A DNA stretch of 64,000 nucleotides from Salegentibacter sp. 24 (GCF_004362395.1 NZ_SNWE01000015.1:43413-107412), one strand, 5' to 3'; positions 24,922 to 34,532 are shown, numbered from the stretch's first letter. Numbers and translations are program-made. Notes: generated by a model from the letters alone, not told the origin.

Positions 24922-26211
24922 ATGAAGCATTTTTTCAATCGCATTTATATTCTGCTTTCCAATCTCCAAAGTAAAATCGCGTTTTACCCCAGTGTCTTTG
25001 CGATTTTTGGTTTTCTTATCGCTTTTTCACTTATTTATTTCGAAAACCAGGGTGCTTCTAAAGATCTCATAGAACAAATACCAATGTTAGTGGTAGATAA
25101 TGGTAATACCGCCCTGAGTATCTTAACTGCATGCATCACCGGTCTTATCTCTATGATGGTTTTCAGTTTTTCTATGGTTATGGTGCTCCTAAATCAGGCT
25201 GCCAGTAATTACTCCCCAAGATTGTTACCCGGTCTTATTTCTGATAAAAATCACCAGGTGATTTTAGGAATTTACCTGGCAACAATTCTCTATTGTATCT
25301 TTGTTGCGGTTTCCGTTCAACCAGAAGGAGATTCTTTTCAGACCCCTGGTTTATCAGTCCTGGTAGGAATTATCTTTACTGTGATTTGCATTGGAGCTTT
25401 TATTTATTTCATTCATAATATTTCACAAAGCATTCAAATTAATAATATTCTTGACCGAATTTTTCGTCAGGCCAAAACGCGTTTAAATTTCCTGCTAAAA
25501 ACAGAGGAAAACAATTCTCAGGATTTTCCTAAAACCGAAAAATGGTACGAGTATCATTCTGAAAAAAGCGGATATTTTCAGGATCTCTCTTCGGATAACC
25601 TCCTGGATATTTGTAAGGAAAAAGGCACTCAAATCGAAATTTTGCCCATAAAAGGAATTTTTGTCCTAAATGGGATACCCCTTTTTAAATCAAGGGAAAA
25701 ACTTGATGAAAAAACGCTTAAAAAAGTGCTTTCAAATTTTAGCCTTGCCCGGGGCGAACTTGTGGAAACCAATTATGTCCTGGCCTTCAAACAAATAACT
25801 GAAATTATTGTAAAATCCATGTCGCCTGGCATTAATGACCCCGGGACAGCCTTAAATGCCATTGATTATCTAACTGAACTTTTGGCCCTGAGAATGCAAA
25901 AGCAGGATAAACAATTTCTGAAGGCAGATAACCAAACCTTGATAAAAATGCGAAGTGTGGATTTCGACGTCCTCCTTTACCAGGTCTTAGCTCCTATAAG
26001 GACTTATTGCAAACATGATATTATCATTATTCAGAAACTGGGTATGTTGTTTTTTTACTTAAAATCTCAAAAAGCGGTTGACGACAATTATTATCAGGTA
26101 CTGGAGGCAGAAGCCAGAAATATGATCGCTGATGCTAAATCGGCTATCAAGAGTGAAATAGATATCAAAAAATTAAACGCTATTGAAAAACAATTAAAGC
26201 TGGAAAATTAA
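24922..26211 (+). CDS. DUF2254 integral membrane protein
   Basis: 429 residues. Four membrane segments lie in the first half (about 17-38, 65-90, 110-130 and 145-165; for example SVFAIFGFLIAFSLIYF and TACITGLISMMVFSFSMVMV). The soluble C-terminal half includes SMSPGINDPGTALNAIDYL, a signature of this family. The family is widespread in bacteria but has no established role. DUF1456 follows 33 bases downstream but appears to have its own promoter box. Confidence 0.85.
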   Translation: MKHFFNRIYILLSNLQSKIAFYPSVFAIFGFLIAFSLIYFENQGASKDLIEQIPMLVVDNGNTALSILTACITGLISMMVFSFSMVMVLLNQAASNYSPRLLPGLISDKNHQVILGIYLATILYCIFVAVSVQPEGDSFQTPGLSVLVGIIFTVICIGAFIYFIHNISQSIQINNILDRIFRQAKTRLNFLLKTEENNSQDFPKTEKWYEYHSEKSGYFQDLSSDNLLDICKEKGTQIEILPIKGIFVLNGIPLFKSREKLDEKTLKKVLSNFSLARGELVETNYVLAFKQITEIIVKSMSPGINDPGTALNAIDYLTELLALRMQKQDKQFLKADNQTLIKMRSVDFDVLLYQVLAPIRTYCKHDIIIIQKLGMLFFYLKSQKAVDDNYYQVLEAEARNMIADAKSAIKSEIDIKKLNAIEKQLKLEN

Positions 26212-26232
26212 ATGCAAAACTCATGAAAATCC

Positions 26233-26240
26233 TAAATTTG
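26233..26240 (+). promoter_or_regulatory. Bacteroidota -7 box directly before the DUF1456 gene
   Basis: TAAATTTG is an exact TAnnTTTG match and ends 4 bases before the ATG at 26245. No clear TTG is seen at the -33 position. Confidence 0.45.
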
Positions 26241-26244
26241 CCCT

Positions 26245-26505
26245 ATGGGATTAACTAATAACGATATTTTCAAGAAATTAAGGGTCGCTCACAAGTTGCG
26301 GGATGACGATATTGTAAAGATTTGCGCCTTGGTAGATTTTAAAGTAACCAAAAGTGAAATTGGGGCCATTTTCAGGGCTGAAGATCACCCGAAATATGTA
26401 GAATGCGGCGATCAATTTCTGCGAAATTTCCTAAACGGGCTCATTATTCATCTCAGAGGTCCTATGCCCCCTAAAAAGGAAAGGAAGCCTAAAGAGACTA
26501 AATAG
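26245..26505 (+). CDS. DUF1456 family protein (YehS-like, single repeat)
   Basis: 86 residues. The opening MGLTNNDIFKKLRVAHKLRDD, then IVKICALVDFKVTKSEIGAIF, then YVECGDQFLRNFLNGLIIHLRGP match one DUF1456 repeat, ending in the typical LIIHxRGP. The better-known enterobacterial member has two repeats; this one has only one plus a basic tail (PPKKERKPKETK). Function unknown. Cytoplasmic. Its start abuts a promoter box, so its mRNA may be nearly leaderless. Confidence 0.85.
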   Translation: MGLTNNDIFKKLRVAHKLRDDDIVKICALVDFKVTKSEIGAIFRAEDHPKYVECGDQFLRNFLNGLIIHLRGPMPPKKERKPKETK

Positions 26506-26807
26506 CCAATCGAGCAGGAAAATAGGGATCCGTGCGTAACTCGCATTATTGTGAAACCCAGGGGTTGGTCTTGGGGGTGTTGACGACAAAGGCCGGATGC
26601 TTTTTTCTACAACGCTTTTTACCGAACCTTTTAAATGCAACAATATGTAGGTGGTTTGAACCTTATGCCTGAATGTAGATTTCGAGCGGCCAACCCTCAT
26701 CGTTTATAGGTAATCAAAGTTTATAAATAATTTGATCGAGTCCCACAGCTATAAACCCTCCTAACGGACTTTACCTGTCAAGTAACACGGCCTTGCACGG
26801 CGCACCA
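26506..26807. other. Gene-free block with unusual composition, possible repeat or mobile-element remnant
   Basis: This stretch, between DUF1456 and ettA, is visibly richer in G and C than its neighbours and holds short palindromes (for example TGCG and CGCA around TAACT). Open frames on either strand do not look like proteins and overlap the DUF1456 tail. It may be a remnant of an insertion or a dispersed intergenic repeat; only comparison within the genome can tell. Confidence 0.4.
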
Positions 26808-26843
26808 AAAAAAAACCTCACAAATTTGAAAATCTGTGAGGTT
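26808..26843 (-). terminator. Terminator of ettA
   Basis: On the minus strand AACCTCACA pairs with TGTGAGGTT around a 12-base loop and is followed by nine T. Confidence 0.85.
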
Positions 26844-26865
26844 ATTTCAAAGAAAACCAGTAAGC

Positions 26866-28557
26866 CTATCTTACAAGTTTTTTATACTTAATACGTTTTG
26901 GCATAATATCGCCACCCAAACGCTTCTTCTTATTTTCTTCGTAATCTGAGAAGCTTCCTTCAAAGAAATACACTTGAGAATCTCCTTCAAAAGCGAGGAT
27001 ATGGGTACAAATTCTATCCAGGAACCACCGGTCGTGGGAAATAACCACCGCACAACCTGCAAAATTTTCCAAACCTTCCTCTAACGCCCTAAGTGTGTTC
27101 ACATCCAAATCGTTGGTCGGCTCATCCAGTAGCAATACGTTTCCTTCTTCTTTTAAGGTCATCGCCAAATGAAGTCGGTTTCTTTCCCCACCGGATAGCA
27201 TATTCACTTTCTTGTTTTGCTCGCTACCACTAAAGTTAAATCGACTTAAATAAGCTCTTGAATTCACCTGGCGCCCTCCCATCATGATCAATTCCTGCTC
27301 GTCGCTAAAATTTTGCCAGATGGTTTTTTCAGGATCAATATTGGAGTGTGCCTGGTCTACATAGGCAATCTTTGCTGTTTCTCCTACCTCAAAACTTCCT
27401 TTATCGGGTTTTTCCTCCCCCATAATCATTTTAAAAATAGTGGTTTTACCTGCTCCGTTTGGACCAATTACCCCCACAATTCCTGCTTGAGGTAGCTTAA
27501 AGTTCAAATCTTCATAAAGTAACTTGTCGCCAAACGCTTTACTAACCTCTTTAGCCTCGATCACATTGGTACCAAGCCTGGGCCCGTTTGGAATATAAAT
27601 CTCCAGTTGTTCGTCCATTTGTTTTTGATCCTGGCTCAACAACTTATCATAGTTATTTAAACGTGCTTTTTGTTTGGCCTGTCTTCCCTTAGGATTCATC
27701 TTGGACCATTCCAGTTCGCGCTCTAAAGTTTTTTGACGTTTGCTGGCTTGCTTTTGTTCCTGCGCCATTCGTTTAGACTTCTGGTCCAACCAGGAAGAAT
27801 AGTTTCCTTTCCACGGAATACCTTCTCCCCTGTCCAGCTCTAAAATCCAACCAGCCACGTTATCCAGGAAGTAACGGTCGTGGGTTACCGCGATGACCGT
27901 ACCTTTATACTGCGCCAAATGATGCTCTAACCAATGCACCGATTCGGCGTCAAGGTGGTTGGTAGGCTCATCTAAAAGTAAAATATCCGGTTCCTGAAGC
28001 AATAATCGACAAAGGGCCACGCGTCTTCTTTCCCCTCCGGAAAGTACCGAGATTTTTTTATCGGCTTCAGGAGTTCGCAAGGCGTCCATTGCAATTTCCA
28101 GTTTAGTGTCCAGTTCCCAGGCATTAGAGGAATCTATTTTATCCTGAAGTGCGGCCTGCTTGTCCATAAGCTTCTGCATCTTATCGGCATCTTCATAAAC
28201 CTCTGGCAATCCGAACTGATCGTTTATTTTATTGTATTCATCCAGGATAGCCACCGTTTCAGCAACACCTTCTTTCACAACTTCCAGAACAGTTTTATCT
28301 TCATCAATCTTCGGTTCCTGCTCCAGGTACCCAACTGAATAACCTGGTGAAAAAACCACGTCCCCCTGGTAGTTTTTATCTTCCCCGGCAATAATTCTAA
28401 GCAAAGTAGATTTACCTGAACCATTTAGACCGAGAATACCGATTTTTGCACCATAGAAAAAACTAAGGTAGATATTTTTCAAAACCGGGGTATTCGCATT
28501 TTTAAATGTCTTGGTTACCCCAGACATTGAAAAGATTACTTTTTTATCGTCTGCCAT
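26866..28557 (-). CDS. ettA: Energy-dependent translational throttle protein EttA (ABC-F)
   Basis: 563 residues, usual length. Two ABC ATPase domains without membrane segments: Walker A GLNGSGKST near 43 and GPNGAGKTT near 355, signatures LSGGERRRV and LSGGERNRL, and Walker B LLLDEPTNHLD and LLLDEPTNDLD. A charged linker between them includes RQAKQKARLNNYDKLLSQ. EttA binds the ribosome E site and gates entry into elongation according to ATP/ADP level. The N-terminus (IFSMSGVTKTF) fits EttA rather than other ABC-F groups. Single gene with a strong terminator. Confidence 0.93.
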   Translation of the reverse strand: MADDKKVIFSMSGVTKTFKNANTPVLKNIYLSFFYGAKIGILGLNGSGKSTLLRIIAGEDKNYQGDVVFSPGYSVGYLEQEPKIDEDKTVLEVVKEGVAETVAILDEYNKINDQFGLPEVYEDADKMQKLMDKQAALQDKIDSSNAWELDTKLEIAMDALRTPEADKKISVLSGGERRRVALCRLLLQEPDILLLDEPTNHLDAESVHWLEHHLAQYKGTVIAVTHDRYFLDNVAGWILELDRGEGIPWKGNYSSWLDQKSKRMAQEQKQASKRQKTLERELEWSKMNPKGRQAKQKARLNNYDKLLSQDQKQMDEQLEIYIPNGPRLGTNVIEAKEVSKAFGDKLLYEDLNFKLPQAGIVGVIGPNGAGKTTIFKMIMGEEKPDKGSFEVGETAKIAYVDQAHSNIDPEKTIWQNFSDEQELIMMGGRQVNSRAYLSRFNFSGSEQNKKVNMLSGGERNRLHLAMTLKEEGNVLLLDEPTNDLDVNTLRALEEGLENFAGCAVVISHDRWFLDRICTHILAFEGDSQVYFFEGSFSDYEENKKKRLGGDIMPKRIKYKKLVR

Positions 28558-28623
28558 ATATTGAAAATTTTATGCTTTTTTAAGACTGCAAATATCTGAA
28601 AATAAAGTCAGAATTAGAGCCAA

Positions 28624-29097
28624 TTATTTATAAAGGCCCAGTAGACGTAAGATCATTACCAATTGACCGCTGTGGTAGGCTGTATGCTCGATGACCAGCA
28701 TAACTTCCCTGAGCAGGGTATGATTTTTAGAATTCCTAACCACAAGATTCAGATCGTTTTTTGGATCTAACAGGAAACTTTCTAAAATGCTGCGATCGTC
28801 GAAATAATCCTTTTTGAGTTTTTCCCAGGCTTCTGCAGAATTAGGAGCCGGTTCTTTTGGCCAGTAATCATCAGGCCATTTAGATGTTCTGTAATCTCCT
28901 GAAATCGAAAATTCCAGAATATCCTTTTGTGCAAAGACTATATGATAAAAAATCTCGTAAAAGGAATACGGTAGATTATATGGACGATCACCTAATTTTT
29001 CAAAAGGAATTTTTTCTATAAAATCTTCTAAGGGAACAAAGGCTTCTCCTGCCTTTAAATGCTTTACTAATTGTTCTTTCTGCTTTATATCTGACAT
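28624..29097 (-). CDS. DinB-family protein
   Basis: 157 residues forming the four-helix DinB/YfiT fold. The metal-binding His are in FYEIFYHIVFAQKDI near 50 and VIEHTAYHSGQLVMILRLLG near the C-terminus, the usual H...HxxxH pattern. Members bind a divalent metal and some transfer thiols, but most, including this one, have no known substrate. It lies 11 bases from the small membrane gene at 29109-29288 on the same strand. Confidence 0.85.
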   Translation of the reverse strand: MSDIKQKEQLVKHLKAGEAFVPLEDFIEKIPFEKLGDRPYNLPYSFYEIFYHIVFAQKDILEFSISGDYRTSKWPDDYWPKEPAPNSAEAWEKLKKDYFDDRSILESFLLDPKNDLNLVVRNSKNHTLLREVMLVIEHTAYHSGQLVMILRLLGLYK

Positions 29098-29108
29098 TTC
29101 ATAAATTT

Positions 29109-29288
29109 TTATATTCTGCCTTTTAGAGCATTAAAGGCCCAGGATATCGCAAAAAATCCAATTCCCACCACGGAAAAACCAATAGCATAATCCCGGTATT
29201 TAAGCACGCCCAGTAAAATGATTGCGGCACCAATGATAAACAAGCTAAAAGATGCCCAGGCAAAAATGGTATTTTTATTCATTCCCAT
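29109..29288 (-). CDS. CAL67264-family small membrane protein
   Basis: 59 residues, found by reading the gap between DinB and the carboxylase gene. It has two membrane helices (TIFAWASFSLFIIGAAIILLG and YAIGFSVVGIGFFAISWAF) joined by the loop VLKYRD, and ends FNALKGRI. This pattern matches a family named after a Gramella locus and confined to Flavobacteriia, which supports the taxonomic call. Function unknown. It probably heads a two-gene transcript with DinB. Confidence 0.8.
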   Translation of the reverse strand: MGMNKNTIFAWASFSLFIIGAAIILLGVLKYRDYAIGFSVVGIGFFAISWAFNALKGRI

Positions 29289-29465
29289 AATTTCAGGTTT
29301 TAAACAAATATCGGGTATTTTACCTTCATTTTCCAGTTTAAGAATAAAGCCTATTTTGTATTTTAGCCAAAAGACAGCCTTAAATGCAATAATTACTGAA
29401 ATTTTGATAATAATTCCACCTTATTAAAGGATATTATTAATTTCAGAATTTAAAAATAACAATAT

Positions 29466-31094
29466 ATGAATATGAAATTCAATAAAAATGAAGACCATAA
29501 TAAACTTTTGGTTTCTTCATTAAATCATAAACTCAAACGCGTAAAACTGGGGGGTGGTGAAAAACGAATTGAAAAACATCACGCCAAAGGAAAAATGACC
29601 GCCCGCGAACGTATCGATTTTTTGCTGGACGATAACCTTAAGGCAATTGAAATCGGTGCTTTTGCCGGGGAAGGAATGTACGAGGAACATGGCGGCTGTC
29701 CTTCGGGTGGGGTCGTGGTTAAAATAGGATATGTTTCCGGGAAACAATGTATAGTTGTTGCCAATGATGCCACTGTTAAGGCAGGTGCATGGTTTCCAAT
29801 AACAGGAAAGAAGAATCTTCGTGCCCAGGAAATTGCTATAGAAAACCGACTTCCAATAATTTATTTGGTGGATAGCGCCGGGGTATATTTACCTATGCAG
29901 GACGAGATTTTTCCCGATAAGGAACATTTTGGAAGGATCTTTAGAAACAATGCTGTGATGAGCAGTATGGGAATTACCCAAATTGCAGCGGTGATGGGAA
30001 GTTGTGTTGCCGGTGGTGCATATCTACCCATTATGAGCGATGAAGCATTAATCGTAGAAAAAACCGGAAGTATTTTCCTTGCAGGTAGTTATCTGGTAAA
30101 AGCTGCTATTGGCGAATCTGTAGATAATGAAACCCTTGGTGGGGCTACCACGCATAGCGAAATTAGCGGTGTCACGGACTATAAAGCAAAAGACGATAAA
30201 GACGCCCTTAGCAAAATTCAAAATATTATGGATAAAATGGGCGATTTTGATAAAGCCGGATTTAGCCATAAAAAAGCGGTAGCACCAAAAGAAAAACAGG
30301 AAGACATCTATGGAATCCTTCCTAAAAAACGCAGCGATCAATACGATGTAAGAGAAATTATTTCCCGGCTGGTTGATGGTTCAGAATTTGAAGAATATAA
30401 AGAAGGTTACGGGCAAACCATTATTACCGGTTACGCTAGGATTGATGGCTGGGCAGTGGGAATAGTCGCTAACCAGCGAAAGATTGTAAAGACCAAAAAA
30501 GGGGAAATGCAGTTTGGGGGGGTGATTTATTCCGATTCGGCCGATAAAGCCACCCGCTTTATTGCCAATTGTAACCAGAAAAAAATTCCACTGGTTTTCC
30601 TTCAGGATGTTACCGGGTTTATGGTAGGAAGCAAGAGTGAACATGGCGGTATCATTAAAGACGGCGCAAAAATGGTAAGTGCAGTTAGTAATTCCGTAGT
30701 CCCAAAATTTACTATTATTATGGGGAATTCATATGGCGCCGGAAATTATGCGATGTGCGGAAAAGCTTACGACCCCAGATTGATTGCTGCCTGGCCAAGT
30801 GCCGAACTTGCCGTAATGGGAGGAACACAGGCTGCCAAAGTTCTTGCGCAAATTGAAACCGCCGCTATGGAGAAAAAAGGCGAAAAAGTTGATGAAGAAA
30901 AGGAAAAGGAAGTCTTTGAAGCGATCAAATCCCGTTACGATGAACAAACTTCTCCTTATTATGCTGCAGCTCGTTTATGGACAGATGCCGTAATTGATCC
31001 TTTAGATACCAGAAAATGGATTTCTATGGGCATTGAAGCTGCCAATCATGCGCCTATTGAGAAAGATTTTAATTTAGGGGTAATACAAACATAA
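29466..31094 (+). CDS. Acyl-CoA carboxylase carboxyltransferase subunit (methylcrotonyl/propionyl-CoA type)
   Basis: 542 residues with the two crotonase-like halves of biotin-dependent carboxyltransferases. Landmarks are KGKMTARERIDFLLDD near 45, GGCPSGGVVVKIGYVSG, VMGSCVAGGAYLPIMSDEA and, in the second half, FLQDVTGFMVGS with GNSYGAGNYAMCGKAYDPR. These enzymes move a carboxyl group from biotin to an acyl-CoA; the sequence is closest to the methylcrotonyl-CoA branch used in leucine breakdown, but propionyl-CoA is not excluded. The biotin-carrying subunit is not in this window. Confidence 0.88.
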   Translation: MNMKFNKNEDHNKLLVSSLNHKLKRVKLGGGEKRIEKHHAKGKMTARERIDFLLDDNLKAIEIGAFAGEGMYEEHGGCPSGGVVVKIGYVSGKQCIVVANDATVKAGAWFPITGKKNLRAQEIAIENRLPIIYLVDSAGVYLPMQDEIFPDKEHFGRIFRNNAVMSSMGITQIAAVMGSCVAGGAYLPIMSDEALIVEKTGSIFLAGSYLVKAAIGESVDNETLGGATTHSEISGVTDYKAKDDKDALSKIQNIMDKMGDFDKAGFSHKKAVAPKEKQEDIYGILPKKRSDQYDVREIISRLVDGSEFEEYKEGYGQTIITGYARIDGWAVGIVANQRKIVKTKKGEMQFGGVIYSDSADKATRFIANCNQKKIPLVFLQDVTGFMVGSKSEHGGIIKDGAKMVSAVSNSVVPKFTIIMGNSYGAGNYAMCGKAYDPRLIAAWPSAELAVMGGTQAAKVLAQIETAAMEKKGEKVDEEKEKEVFEAIKSRYDEQTSPYYAAARLWTDAVIDPLDTRKWISMGIEAANHAPIEKDFNLGVIQT

Positions 31095-31102
31095 TTTCTA
31101 AA

Positions 31103-32746
31103 ATGAATATGAGAAAATTAGTTTCAATTATTGCTGTTATTATTGCAGCTACCAACCTTTCGTGTGCCCAGGTTTTGAGTGATAAACAGGGAAATTACAC
31201 CCAGGCAGATTCCCTGCGCGGCTCCTTAAGAGAGGAACGTGCTTTTGATGTTCAGAAATATCATTTAAAACTTAAGGTGGAACCTGAAAAACAATTTATT
31301 TCAGGATCAAATACCATTAGTTTTATTGCTCAACAGGACCTTTCCACCATTCAAATAGATCTTTTTGAAAATATGAAGGTCGATTCGATCCTTCAGCAGG
31401 AAAAAACCCTGGGCTATAAGCGCAAACATAATGCGGTATTTATCGAATTAGAAGAACCGGTAAAAGCAGGTGAGAAAGGAGAAATACAATTTTATTATTC
31501 CGGAGAACCTATAGTGGCGAAAAATGCGCCATGGGATGGTGGTTTTGTATGGGAGGAAGACAAGAAGGGTGATCCCTGGGTGGGTGTTGCCGTGCAGGGC
31601 ACCGGGGCGAGTCTTTGGTACCCCAATAAGGATCACCAAAGTGACGAACCAGAAGAAGTTCGGCTGGATATCGCAGTTCCAAACGGACTGATGAACGTCT
31701 CTAACGGACAATTTATAGGCAAAGAAGATTTAGGGAACGGATTTACACAATGGAGCTGGAAAACCGTGAATCCGATCAATAATTATAACGTGATGATCAA
31801 CATTGCAAATTATGCGCATTTTTCTGATTCTTACGGCGATCTTGAGCTTGATTATTATGTTTTACCTTATAACCTGGAAAAAGCCAAGGAACAGTTTAAA
31901 GAGGTTAAACCTATGATGGACTGTTTTTACGAGAAATTTGGGGAATACCCCTTCGTGGAGGATGGCTTTAAATTAATAGAAACCCCATACCTGGGGATGG
32001 AACATCAAAGTGCCGTAGCCTATGGAAATAAATACAAAATGGGCTATTTGGGCAATGACCTTTCCGGTACCGGGATTGGCTTAAAATGGGATTATATCAT
32101 AATTCACGAATCCGGCCACGAGTGGTACGGTAACAGTATCACTGCAAGAGATATCGCCGATTTATGGATACACGAAGGTTTTACTTCCTATTCCGAGGCG
32201 GTTTACGTGGAATGTCGCTGGGGTAAAGAAGAAGCCCTGGAATACCTAAAGGGAACACGGCGCGGACTAGGTAACAATGCTACCATAATTGGAGATTACG
32301 GCGTAAATAGTGAAGGATCAGGTGATATGTATTTCAAGGGTGCCAATTTATTAAATACCATCCGTAGCATATATGATAATGATGCACTATGGTGGAAAAC
32401 CCTAAAGGATTACACTCAGACTTACAAGCACCAGATTATCGATACAAAAACCACGGAAGAGTTCTTCGATAAGGCCACCCAGGTAAATCTGGATCCAATT
32501 TTTGATCAGTATTTAAGACACACGGCTTTGCCAAAACTCGAATTCAGAAAAGAGAAAGGCAAAACCCAGGCGCGATGGGTAACCGATGTTGAGAATTTTA
32601 AAATGCCGGTAGATATTGTAATTGACGGAAAAGAAATTAGGATCATTCCTACTAACCAATGGGAAAGTTTAGAACAAAACCTGCCACTGGATGAGATTAA
32701 GGTCAATGATCTGGAATTTTATATTCAAACGCATTACCAGAAATAA
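31103..32746 (+). CDS. Exported M1-family metallopeptidase
   Basis: 547 residues with a signal peptide (MNMRKLVSIIAVIIAATNLS); a Cys near 21 raises the possibility of a lipoprotein, but the residues before it are not a canonical lipobox. The substrate motif GMEHQ (in LGMEHQSAVAYGN) and the zinc motif HESGHEW followed by WIHEGF are intact. It lacks the long C-terminal domain of classical aminopeptidase N and is therefore of the short bacterial type. The gene starts 8 bases after the carboxylase stop and ends at a terminator, so the two are probably co-transcribed. Confidence 0.9.
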   Translation: MNMRKLVSIIAVIIAATNLSCAQVLSDKQGNYTQADSLRGSLREERAFDVQKYHLKLKVEPEKQFISGSNTISFIAQQDLSTIQIDLFENMKVDSILQQEKTLGYKRKHNAVFIELEEPVKAGEKGEIQFYYSGEPIVAKNAPWDGGFVWEEDKKGDPWVGVAVQGTGASLWYPNKDHQSDEPEEVRLDIAVPNGLMNVSNGQFIGKEDLGNGFTQWSWKTVNPINNYNVMINIANYAHFSDSYGDLELDYYVLPYNLEKAKEQFKEVKPMMDCFYEKFGEYPFVEDGFKLIETPYLGMEHQSAVAYGNKYKMGYLGNDLSGTGIGLKWDYIIIHESGHEWYGNSITARDIADLWIHEGFTSYSEAVYVECRWGKEEALEYLKGTRRGLGNNATIIGDYGVNSEGSGDMYFKGANLLNTIRSIYDNDALWWKTLKDYTQTYKHQIIDTKTTEEFFDKATQVNLDPIFDQYLRHTALPKLEFRKEKGKTQARWVTDVENFKMPVDIVIDGKEIRIIPTNQWESLEQNLPLDEIKVNDLEFYIQTHYQK

Positions 32747-32764
32747 AAGTTAATCTTAAATAGA

Positions 32765-32828
32765 AAATGGCTGCTAAGCGAGGTTATTGGTTCAATTCTA
32801 ATCCGCTTTTGCAGCTATTTTTTTATTT
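32765..32828 (+). terminator. Terminator after the M1 peptidase gene
   Basis: GCTGC-AAGCG pairs with CGCTT-GCAGC around a long loop, with a small internal mismatch, followed by TATTTTTTTA. Confidence 0.65.
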
Positions 32829-32907
32829 AAGGAAGGAAAAATTAAAATCCGAATATTTTCAATTCATTTATTTTCAGTAACTTATAGTGTAATTTAAAAC
32901 TAAAGTT

Positions 32908-33330
32908 ATGATACGCGTAAAATCCCTCAATAAGTGGGCAAATGCGCACACTTATTACTTCATTGATATTTTAAGAGTCGCATTAGGTGTCTTGCTTTTT
33001 CTAAAAGGCATCAATTTTATCACACAGACCCAAACCCTGGTCGAGCTCATAAAGCCACTTCAGGGTTTTGCCGGTACGATGTTTACCGTGCATTATGTAG
33101 CATTCGCCCATTTAATTGGAGGGCTGCTCATTGCGGTTGGCTTACTCACTCGCTGGGCACTCCTGGTCCAACTGCCCATAATTTTCGGAGCAATCTTAAT
33201 AAATTTTATAGGAATAATGCAACCTGGAAGATTACTGGAAGCAAGTGTGGTACTTGTTTTTAGTTTATTCTTCCTGTTATATGGTTCCGGAAAACATTCT
33301 ATGGATTATAACCTGAAAATGAATCAGTAA
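32908..33330 (+). CDS. DoxX-family membrane protein
   Basis: 140 residues with four membrane helices: about 18-36 (IDILRVALGVLLFLKGINF), 55-75, 82-102 and 108-125. The first helix with ILRVALGVLLFLKG and the AVGLLTRWALLVQLPIIFGA stretch fit the DoxX group. Related proteins occur with terminal oxidases or thiosulfate oxidation, but most have no assigned role. Single gene. Confidence 0.75.
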   Translation: MIRVKSLNKWANAHTYYFIDILRVALGVLLFLKGINFITQTQTLVELIKPLQGFAGTMFTVHYVAFAHLIGGLLIAVGLLTRWALLVQLPIIFGAILINFIGIMQPGRLLEASVVLVFSLFFLLYGSGKHSMDYNLKMNQ

Positions 33331-33373
33331 ATTTAAACTTAGCCGTCAGAGTTTTGATAATTTAAAGTAGGTA

Positions 33374-34471
33374 TTAGCCCACCTTACTTTTTATGGTATT
33401 TTCCCTGTGGATTTTTCCAGTATGGGTTTCTTCAAATTTTTCTATAAAATAGATTTTCTTCGGGCGTTCGTATTTCTCCAGGCTTTTTAATTCCCTGATC
33501 TCCCGTTGGAATTCCTGAAGCAGTTCTTCGGAAAATTCATTTTCTACAAAAAGCACCAGTTTATCTCCAAGGGAATCATCTGGCATGGCAGTGACAAACA
33601 GACGTTGGTCTATAATCTTCGAAAGTTTTTTTTCTATTTGCTCCGGATGTAGCTTTATTCCCCCAGAATTGATCACGTTATCCAATCTACCCTTCCATAC
33701 AAATTTCTTATATGTTAAGATTTCAACTACATCATTTGTAATGATCATTTCGTCTGAAAGCCTAGGCGCTTTGATAATTAAACAACCCCGGTCATCCTGC
33801 GAAATATTGATATTGGGGAGCACTTTAAAAGGTCTTGGTTTATTCTTGTTCTTTGAAGGATTTAACCTTTTTGCCGCAATGTGGGTTACGGTTTCGGTCA
33901 TTCCATAAGTTTCATAAACCTTGGTACCGACCTCTTTTACCATTTTTTGAAGCCTTGGTGATACCGCACCGCCACCTACAATTAGTTTCTTTACAAGGTG
34001 TAAACGCCCCACCGAATTATCCAATTGAAACGGGGTCATGGCACAAAAATCATAACGCTTAAAAACCTGGTCAAGGGGATTGGAAGAAGGAGGTACCATA
34101 TCAAGTTGCCAACCCAGGACCATAGCACGAACAAGCATCATTTTTCCGGCGATATAGGTTGCTGGTAAACATAACAAGGCAGTAGTTTGTTCGGGTAAAT
34201 CAAAGAAACGGGAAGTCGCTATGGCCGAATTGATCATATGCTCCTTTTTAATCCTAATAATTTTTGGATTTCCGGTTGAACCTGAAGTTTTAACCTCGAT
34301 ATACTTTGAAGGTTTGATCCATTCTAAAAGGAAACTTCCCACTTTTTCTTCGAAAGCTTCACCTTCCTTTATAAAATGATAGGCAGCGACATGTAATTCG
34401 GCATTTGTGAAATGTCGTTTATTGAGCCTAAAATCGGGGTGGGTATCCGGTACTTTATACTTATCTGCCAT
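33374..34471 (-). CDS. menE: O-succinylbenzoate-CoA ligase (AMP-binding)
   Basis: 365 residues from the ATG at 34471, a short member of the acyl-AMP ligase fold. The phosphate loop is SGSTGNPKIIRIKKEH near 67, the adenine motif is KVYETYGMTETV near 190, and the C-terminal hinge WKGRLDNVINSGGIKLHPE and the lysine-containing GKIHR at the end are present. The product activates o-succinylbenzoate with CoA in menaquinone synthesis. menC and menA lie in the same minus-strand run, which supports the assignment; Bacteroidota MenE is commonly this short. Confidence 0.85.
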   Translation of the reverse strand: MADKYKVPDTHPDFRLNKRHFTNAELHVAAYHFIKEGEAFEEKVGSFLLEWIKPSKYIEVKTSGSTGNPKIIRIKKEHMINSAIATSRFFDLPEQTTALLCLPATYIAGKMMLVRAMVLGWQLDMVPPSSNPLDQVFKRYDFCAMTPFQLDNSVGRLHLVKKLIVGGGAVSPRLQKMVKEVGTKVYETYGMTETVTHIAAKRLNPSKNKNKPRPFKVLPNINISQDDRGCLIIKAPRLSDEMIITNDVVEILTYKKFVWKGRLDNVINSGGIKLHPEQIEKKLSKIIDQRLFVTAMPDDSLGDKLVLFVENEFSEELLQEFQREIRELKSLEKYERPKKIYFIEKFEETHTGKIHRENTIKSKVG

Positions 34472-34532
34472 ATTTAAAACCAAATATGTTACATTTCTAT
34501 ATATTGAAAGTTAGCAAATTGTAATGATTAAT

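Noticed and set aside
26431..26700. Minus-strand open frame of 89 codons
   Set aside because: It overlaps the DUF1456 tail and shows no domain, signal or start context; it probably reflects the odd composition of this block.
34472..34483. Longer menE start
   Set aside because: Four extra codons add nothing to the family match; MADKYK at 34471 is the natural start.
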